A DNA stretch of 19,276 bases from 2-02-FULL-46-13 sp036517235 (GTDB lineage: Bacteria > Patescibacteriota > Minisyncoccia > Phycocordibacterales > DSPV01): the NCBI GenBank assembly GCA_036517235.1, contig DATDXL010000020.1:1-19276 (forward strand), given 5' to 3'. Below the pieces are notes generated by a model. That model was not told the DNA's origin, searched no databases, and saw nothing but the letters and a program-made list of their open reading frames with translations. Of the stretch, positions 14,763 to 19,276 are shown piece after piece. The translations under genes and the position numbers were made by a program. Each line of letters starts with the position of its first letter. Within the stretch, counting starts at the first letter, position 1.

Positions 14763-16237
14763 TAAGACCCATAAGCCCTTATAAAGGGATTGTTGATAAA
14801 GACATTGAAGATATTATTCTTTACCGCGAGGGTGGAAGACTTTGTTATTTTCTTTACCATTATATTATCGTTGAACAAGTTGTAAGGAAGCATCCACTGT
14901 ACCAACATAGTGTCGGCTTGTTTGCGGTTTCTAAGGATTATTTTGCAAAATGGTTCCTTTTTGCACCTAATGGGCAGAAACTTGAAGAATACTTCAGTGC
15001 GTACCTTGATCGCTACACCAATGACCTTAGGGAACTTGAAGGTATGGAGAACTACCTGTTGAAACTCGCCGCATCACTCCACAACGTATTACCCGTAAAC
15101 CCATCCTCATTATCAAACGACGAGCTGAAGAAAGACTTCAGTGCATTTTGTCATTTATATCGAGACATAATGATTATTGCTGGAAACCTGCGTGTGATAG
15201 ATCGGGCAGTTGTCGCAGGGTTGCGGAAGTCGTTTGGGGATAAGGGCGGTCAAGATGAGCTGATCGCAATCGCGGGAACACCAAGTAAAATTCCATTCAA
15301 TACTGCCGAAGAAGTGGCGCTACTCAAACTTGCGGCTGATGTAAGGAAAGGCAACATTGATCCACTATTACCAGAGTTTCATTCGCGGATTACAGAAATC
15401 GTGGAGAATTATGCGTGGAGTCAAATGGGATATATGGATGAGGCGGCGCACACAGGAGAAGATTATGAAAAGCGCGTAACACAATTACTTGTTGAAAATC
15501 CGGAACAAGCCCTTTTTAAGATCGACGCACGTCTTAAGGACAATGCTAAGCAGCGCGAAGACCTTTCCAAAGATCTTGATGCTCGTGGAAAAGCGCTTGT
15601 AAGAATCGCATCGTGGGCAGCATATCTGAAAGATCTTTACAAGGCATGTGTTAATAAAGCTGAATATTTTGCTGAGCCGTTATTTCAAGAAATCGTCCAA
15701 CGTACGGGGATAAGAAAAGATATTTTCCTGAATTTGTTGCCGGACGAGACTTTGGCATTACTTGACGGGGTCCGTCCAGACATGTCTTTTGTTAATGAAC
15801 GTACAAAGCAAAATGTACTCGTAGGTCTTCCGGGGAAACTCACGCTACTTACTGAAGGAGAGGCGCAGGAATTTGTTGAGCGATATCTCACTCACCGTGA
15901 TTCTCAAAAAACCGAGTTCAAGGGGAGAGTTGCTTCTCGGGGGAAAGTTATCGGTACGGCGAAAGTGGTTCTGGGAGAAGATGATTTTCAGAAATTGGAA
16001 AAAGGGGAGATACTAGTTGTGAGTAACACAAGTCCTGATTTTACCCCGATTATGCACAAGGCTGGTGCTATTGTTGCAGAAGAAGGAGGTTTGACTGCAC
16101 ACGTATCCATCGTTTCGCGCGAGTTCGGTATCCCGTGCGTCGTTGGAATCGCAAATGCAACCGAGGTATTTAAAGACGGGGACTCGGTAGAAGTGGATGC
16201 AAATAAGGGGATCGTAAAAATCCTCAAGAGGGTATGA
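14759..16237 (+). CDS. Swivel phosphohistidine protein 8
   Basis: This 492-aa protein overlaps both neighbours by 4 nt. Its N-terminal region (GGRLCYFLYHYIIVEQVV, FAVSKDYFAKWFLFAPNG) is again unlike the others. The middle has GTPSKIPFNTAEEVALLKLA and ENYAWSQMGYMDEAA (Tyr218, Trp220, Tyr225), a charged helix with the LKDNAKQREDLSKDLDARGK stretch, and NLLPDETLALL. The swivel domain is at 386-492, but its loop is the most deviant: EEGGLTAHVSIVSREFG. Ala and Val flank the predicted phosphohistidine His448 where SHAA is normal, and the preceding VTDE is VAEE. The histidine is present, so phosphorylation is still plausible. Confidence 0.85.
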   Translation: MIRPISPYKGIVDKDIEDIILYREGGRLCYFLYHYIIVEQVVRKHPLYQHSVGLFAVSKDYFAKWFLFAPNGQKLEEYFSAYLDRYTNDLRELEGMENYLLKLAASLHNVLPVNPSSLSNDELKKDFSAFCHLYRDIMIIAGNLRVIDRAVVAGLRKSFGDKGGQDELIAIAGTPSKIPFNTAEEVALLKLAADVRKGNIDPLLPEFHSRITEIVENYAWSQMGYMDEAAHTGEDYEKRVTQLLVENPEQALFKIDARLKDNAKQREDLSKDLDARGKALVRIASWAAYLKDLYKACVNKAEYFAEPLFQEIVQRTGIRKDIFLNLLPDETLALLDGVRPDMSFVNERTKQNVLVGLPGKLTLLTEGEAQEFVERYLTHRDSQKTEFKGRVASRGKVIGTAKVVLGEDDFQKLEKGEILVVSNTSPDFTPIMHKAGAIVAEEGGLTAHVSIVSREFGIPCVVGIANATEVFKDGDSVEVDANKGIVKILKRV

Positions 16238-17532
16238 CATCGGAAGAGATAAAAAAGAAAGTGTTACAGTACAAGTGGGAGCACTGGGCAGACCGTTCTT
16301 TTGGCGCGTTCATACTCTCGCTCTTTAGAGATGCTAACAGCAGAGCGTCCATGAGAAAGATCGGAGTCGATGTGGAGTGGCACGCGCATCTGTTCCAAAA
16401 AGGGGCATGGTACAAAAGTCAGGAGGTGTGGGATATCATCGCTGACGATATCCAAAAGAATTTTCTCGATAAAGACGGGAACCTCTTTGAGGTGGTTTCG
16501 CGATGCGAGAAGATATTACCCGAAGGAAAAGCGCGTTTCGAGGAGATAACAGGTTCTTCTATGACTCCACAAGAGAAAATCTCGGGAGTGCATGAAGTCT
16601 TGGCGCCGCTTCTAAGCTATGTATGGCTGACGCATGGATTTGAGCATGTCTATCTCAAAAAATTGAAAGCGGAGGTGCCTCGACATATGGAAGGCGATGT
16701 CGATAAGAATATCGGTGACCTGAGCTTCCCTGTAAAAAAGAACGCTCACAATTTTTTTGAGGAGGCCTTGCGGGGCACGATGCCGTTAGACGAGGTGCAG
16801 CGCAGATTCGCGTGGATTAAAGCTCGTGATGGATTTTCAGACGGTTTTACGTTACGTGAGTTGGCTGATGAACGCGAACGACTGCGTAATGCGGGAGAAA
16901 AGGAAGAGTATGTGCGACCCACTGTACCAGGAGCGCTTAAAGAGCTCTCTTTGGTCGCGCAAGAGCTTGTGTATTTTCGGACGATGCGAACCGACATTCT
17001 CTACGAACTGCTGTATTTCGCTCGTCCGATATTAGAGGAAGTCGCCGCTTTCTACAAACTGCAATTCAAGGAACTCCGTGATTACTGCATCCAGGACCTT
17101 ATCTCGGGAAAACTCGAATACTACGAGTACAGCAAAGTGAGTTCGGTCGCGTACCAAGAGCATTTCGCGATCATTCACGGCGATGTCTTTGAAGACAATC
17201 TTTCGTTTTCGAATAAAGAAGTGAAGGGGGTTATCGCCTTCAAAGGAAAAGTCTCTGGAGTAGCAAAGATTGTCATGAACGCCCACGACATAGACAAAGT
17301 AGAAGAGGGTGACATCCTATTCGCGCCGACGACTGCGCCAAGCTACATCATCGGCATGCAGAAAGCCGCGGCGTTCGTTACAGACGAAGGCGGCATCACC
17401 TCGCACGCTTCGATAGTCGCCCGTGAAATGAAAAAACCCTGTGTCATTGGGACTAAACTTGGTACACGAACTTTCAAAGATGGCGATATGGTAGAGGTAG
17501 ACGCTGAAAATGGTATAGTAAAAATACTTTAA
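16234..17532 (+). CDS. Swivel phosphohistidine protein 9
   Basis: This 432-aa protein starts in an ATGA overlap. The N-terminal region has YKWEHWADRSFGAFILSLF and VDVEWHAHLFQKGAWYKS. The helical middle includes RRFAWIKARDGF (Phe192, Trp194), followed by LVYFRTMRTDILYELLYFAR and LRDYCIQDLISGKLEYYEY. It is about 60 residues shorter than its neighbours, mostly between the N-terminal region and the F-x-W motif. The swivel domain is at 329-432 with TDEGGITSHASI and predicted phosphohistidine His391. The next gene begins 8 nt after its stop. Confidence 0.86.
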   Translation: MTSEEIKKKVLQYKWEHWADRSFGAFILSLFRDANSRASMRKIGVDVEWHAHLFQKGAWYKSQEVWDIIADDIQKNFLDKDGNLFEVVSRCEKILPEGKARFEEITGSSMTPQEKISGVHEVLAPLLSYVWLTHGFEHVYLKKLKAEVPRHMEGDVDKNIGDLSFPVKKNAHNFFEEALRGTMPLDEVQRRFAWIKARDGFSDGFTLRELADERERLRNAGEKEEYVRPTVPGALKELSLVAQELVYFRTMRTDILYELLYFARPILEEVAAFYKLQFKELRDYCIQDLISGKLEYYEYSKVSSVAYQEHFAIIHGDVFEDNLSFSNKEVKGVIAFKGKVSGVAKIVMNAHDIDKVEEGDILFAPTTAPSYIIGMQKAAAFVTDEGGITSHASIVAREMKKPCVIGTKLGTRTFKDGDMVEVDAENGIVKIL

Positions 17533-17540
17533 TCAAACGT

Positions 17541-19052
17541 ATGAATATGAAATATATCAACGGCCTCACCAAGCGGAAACTTCCCCAATGGACCGGGAAG
17601 GAATGGTACCACCAGCGTTTCGATGGCTCGCCTTATTTTATGCACATGATCGGTGAGTCAGAGATCCTCTGGCATGACGATCGTAAACAGGGAGGAGATT
17701 TTACCGTTCACTATTGTTTTTACGACAACGGAAAAGCAGATTGGTACATAGAAATGGATGATATAAAAAAGGTCTACACTGCCGTGATAAAGAACGGTGC
17801 TGGAAATCTTGCGTATAGCAGGAGACTCATGGCTCTCTGGGATAGTGACGAGGCGGCTTTCTATGCGCTATGCCGAGAAATCGGCGTTGCGAACCTGTCG
17901 ACATTAAGCGAGAAGGAGCTTGTCGCTCTCCACGACAAGTTTGTTGATGTAGTGCTTGCTCGCGACAGCTCAAGTTCACTTATAGACGGTTTTGCGCTCG
18001 GTACGGACGAGCTCATCGCAGAGAAGATTAAAATCTTGTATGAAAAGTCGACCCTCAAGGATTCACTCCGTTTCAATGAATTATTTTCTATACTGACTGC
18101 GCCCGTGCATCTCTCTTTTATCAATGAAGCTGAAGTTTCGCTCTTGAAGATTGCACTCGAAGTGAGAAAAAATCCAGAGAAAAGGGGAGCGCTTGTGAAG
18201 AAGCATCAGAAAGATTTCTTCTGGATTCACAATAACTACGTCGATGCCTATGTGCTGGATATTTTATATTTCAACCAAGAATTAGATAAACTGCTATCCC
18301 TTTCGACTGACGTAGTGAAGCTTATGAACGATATTGAACAGACGCCCATGGTGCATAAAGCGAAAAAGAAAGAGTATGAATCGCTCGTGGCCCAAGATAA
18401 GGAGCTTTCATTCTTACTGAGAGTCTCCGAAGATTTTACGAAATGGCAGGATGATAGAAAGAAAGCGACCCTCTGGACCATGCACTACGGCTCACTCTTA
18501 CTTTCAGAAATCAGTAAGCGGACTGGACTTTCGCTTGAGCTTCTTAAATATATGAGCCCGCGAGAAGTCAGCACGATCTTTCAAGATAAACCGAATGAAC
18601 TTCAGTTGCAGAAAAGAAAAAAGAACGGAGTCTTTTATTGGGACAAAGAAGGGCATGAGGTGTTAGTCGGGAAAGACGCCGATGAGGTGAGGGACGCGAT
18701 ACTCAAGGTGAAAGACTTCTCTGACATCGACGATTTCCGAGGGCTTACGGCATGTTTAGGTAAAGCAGTCGGTACGGTGCGAGTAGTAAAAAGCGCCAAA
18801 GAGATTGGAAAAGTGGGAGAGGGGGAGATACTCGTGGCCGTCATGACGCGGCCGGACTACATACCGGCGATGAAAAAAGCCGCCGCCATCGTAACCGATG
18901 AGGGCTGTGTGACCTCTCATGCCGCGATCGTTGCTCGGGAACTGGGAAAACCCTGTATTATTGGTACCAAGATAGCTACCAAAGTCCTTAAAGATGGGGA
19001 TAAGGTAGAAGTCAACGCAAACCACGGGTGGGTGAAGATTTTGAAGAAATGA
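17541..19052 (+). CDS. Swivel phosphohistidine protein 10
   Basis: This 503-aa protein ends the second operon. The start at 17541 is followed two codons later by another ATG (17547), so either could be used. The N-terminal region has GKEWYHQRFDGSPYFMHM and VHYCFYDNGKADWYIEMDD, the clearest example of the shared aromatic alpha/beta element. The middle has LTAPVHLSFINEAEVSLLKI and HQKDFFWIHNNYVDAYVLDI (Phe226, Trp228, Tyr233). Then come FTKWQDDRKKATLWTMHY and LLKYMSPREVSTIF. The swivel domain is at 398-503. The loop reads TDEGCVTSHAAI: the second Gly of the normally fixed GG pair is Cys. His460 is the predicted phosphohistidine. The C-terminal strand reads VNANHGWVKIL instead of VDADxGIVKIL, a further departure from the family. 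Confidence 0.87.
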   Translation: MNMKYINGLTKRKLPQWTGKEWYHQRFDGSPYFMHMIGESEILWHDDRKQGGDFTVHYCFYDNGKADWYIEMDDIKKVYTAVIKNGAGNLAYSRRLMALWDSDEAAFYALCREIGVANLSTLSEKELVALHDKFVDVVLARDSSSSLIDGFALGTDELIAEKIKILYEKSTLKDSLRFNELFSILTAPVHLSFINEAEVSLLKIALEVRKNPEKRGALVKKHQKDFFWIHNNYVDAYVLDILYFNQELDKLLSLSTDVVKLMNDIEQTPMVHKAKKKEYESLVAQDKELSFLLRVSEDFTKWQDDRKKATLWTMHYGSLLLSEISKRTGLSLELLKYMSPREVSTIFQDKPNELQLQKRKKNGVFYWDKEGHEVLVGKDADEVRDAILKVKDFSDIDDFRGLTACLGKAVGTVRVVKSAKEIGKVGEGEILVAVMTRPDYIPAMKKAAAIVTDEGCVTSHAAIVARELGKPCIIGTKIATKVLKDGDKVEVNANHGWVKILKK

Positions 19053-19091
19053 AGTGGTATAGTGGAGGTATTATTCCTATAACCTATTTTC

Positions 19092-19276
19092 ATGCCTAAT
19101 ACCATACGACACTACTCGCAGGTTAATGATTTTACTAAGAAAGATTTTGAGGAGGTGTTAAGACGCGCCAAGATTTTTGACGTAAATGGAAAAGATTTTA
19201 CTAATGTTGCTCCTGGTAAAGTACTCGGACTCGGATTTTTCCAGGAGAGTACACGCACTGCTTCTGGCGCAGAATC
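19092..19276 (+). CDS. Aspartate/ornithine carbamoyltransferase-like protein, N-terminal fragment
   Basis: The reading frame opens at an ATG 39 nt after the last swivel gene and runs off the window after 61 codons. It starts MPNTIRHYSQVNDFTKKDFE, has a helix EEVLRRAKIFD, and then GLGFFQESTRTASGAES. The last element matches the carbamoyl-phosphate-binding loop of aspartate and ornithine carbamoyltransferases (usual form FFEPSTRT). Aspartate carbamoyltransferase (pyrimidine synthesis) is the better guess, but the part that decides specificity lies outside the window. A GGAGG-like stretch near 19064 is too far upstream to serve as its ribosome site. Confidence 0.7.
   Translation, partial: MPNTIRHYSQVNDFTKKDFEEVLRRAKIFDVNGKDFTNVAPGKVLGLGFFQESTRTASGAE

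Noticed and set aside
10654..18844. Recurrent minus-strand frames opposite the swivel domains, with similar translations (rich in Ser/Thr/Pro)
   Set aside because: They repeat only because the plus-strand swivel domain repeats; they lack start signals and lie fully inside conserved plus-strand genes.
920..19052. Rifampicin resistance locus
   Set aside because: The domain order resembles RPH, but ten divergent acceptor proteins do not fit one antibiotic, and no rifampicin-binding residues can be recognised.
920..19052. Sugar PTS enzyme I / HPr system
   Set aside because: Swivel domains resemble that of enzyme I, but there is no PEP-binding barrel, HPr or EII component.

Overview
The window looks like a chromosomal segment from an ultra-small bacterium of the Candidate Phyla Radiation (Patescibacteria), probably a Parcubacteria/Paceibacteria-type lineage. 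Signs of this are an orphan Cas2-like/PaaX-like regulator, a DUF5674-type small protein, many ATGA-overlapping genes with few clear Shine-Dalgarno sites, and a large family of stand-alone 'PEP-utilizer mobile domain' proteins. The assignment rests on recognised families, not on a marker gene. No rRNA, tRNA or CRISPR array is visible.

Layout. 1-238: no certain gene. 239-802: Cas2-like/PaaX-like regulator, bracketed by two related inverted repeats. 920-7157: first operon, reading right. It holds a stand-alone ATP-binding domain of the PEP-synthase/rifampicin-phosphotransferase type (920-1870), a substrate-domain plus phosphohistidine swivel protein (1874-3304), a histidine-phosphatase-fold protein (3319-4383), a short swivel protein (4393-5451), a frameshifted and internally deleted swivel gene (5495-6344), a DUF5674-like protein, a 180-bp MITE-like inverted-repeat element (6687-6866), a small helical protein, and a terminator. 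7214-7939: a SixA-like histidine phosphatase on the minus strand with a consensus promoter. 8058-19052: second operon of seven more swivel proteins and one nucleotidyltransferase-fold protein, mostly joined by 4-nt ATGA overlaps. 19092-end: start of an aspartate carbamoyltransferase-like gene.

The main point is ten tandem paralogues (one broken) that each end in a conserved swivelling domain with the phosphohistidine loop, each carrying a different, strongly diverged upstream region. Only one ATP-binding domain is present, and no PEP/pyruvate-binding TIM barrel. In PEP synthase, PPDK and rifampicin phosphotransferase (RPH), the ATP-grasp-like domain phosphorylates the swivel histidine, which then delivers the phosphate to the acceptor. 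The order here (ATP domain, helical middle domain, His domain) is that of RPH, but split into separate polypeptides and with the acceptor half multiplied. My inference is a 'one kinase, many acceptor modules' phosphotransferase system, with two histidine phosphatases as possible erasers of His~P. The acceptor substrates cannot be read from the sequence.

The array shows recent activity: a 132-bp stretch of the swivel domain is identical at DNA level between two neighbouring genes that otherwise differ (gene conversion), one gene is a two-module fusion that lost a swivel domain, one is a decaying copy, and two related hairpins sit after two of the genes.
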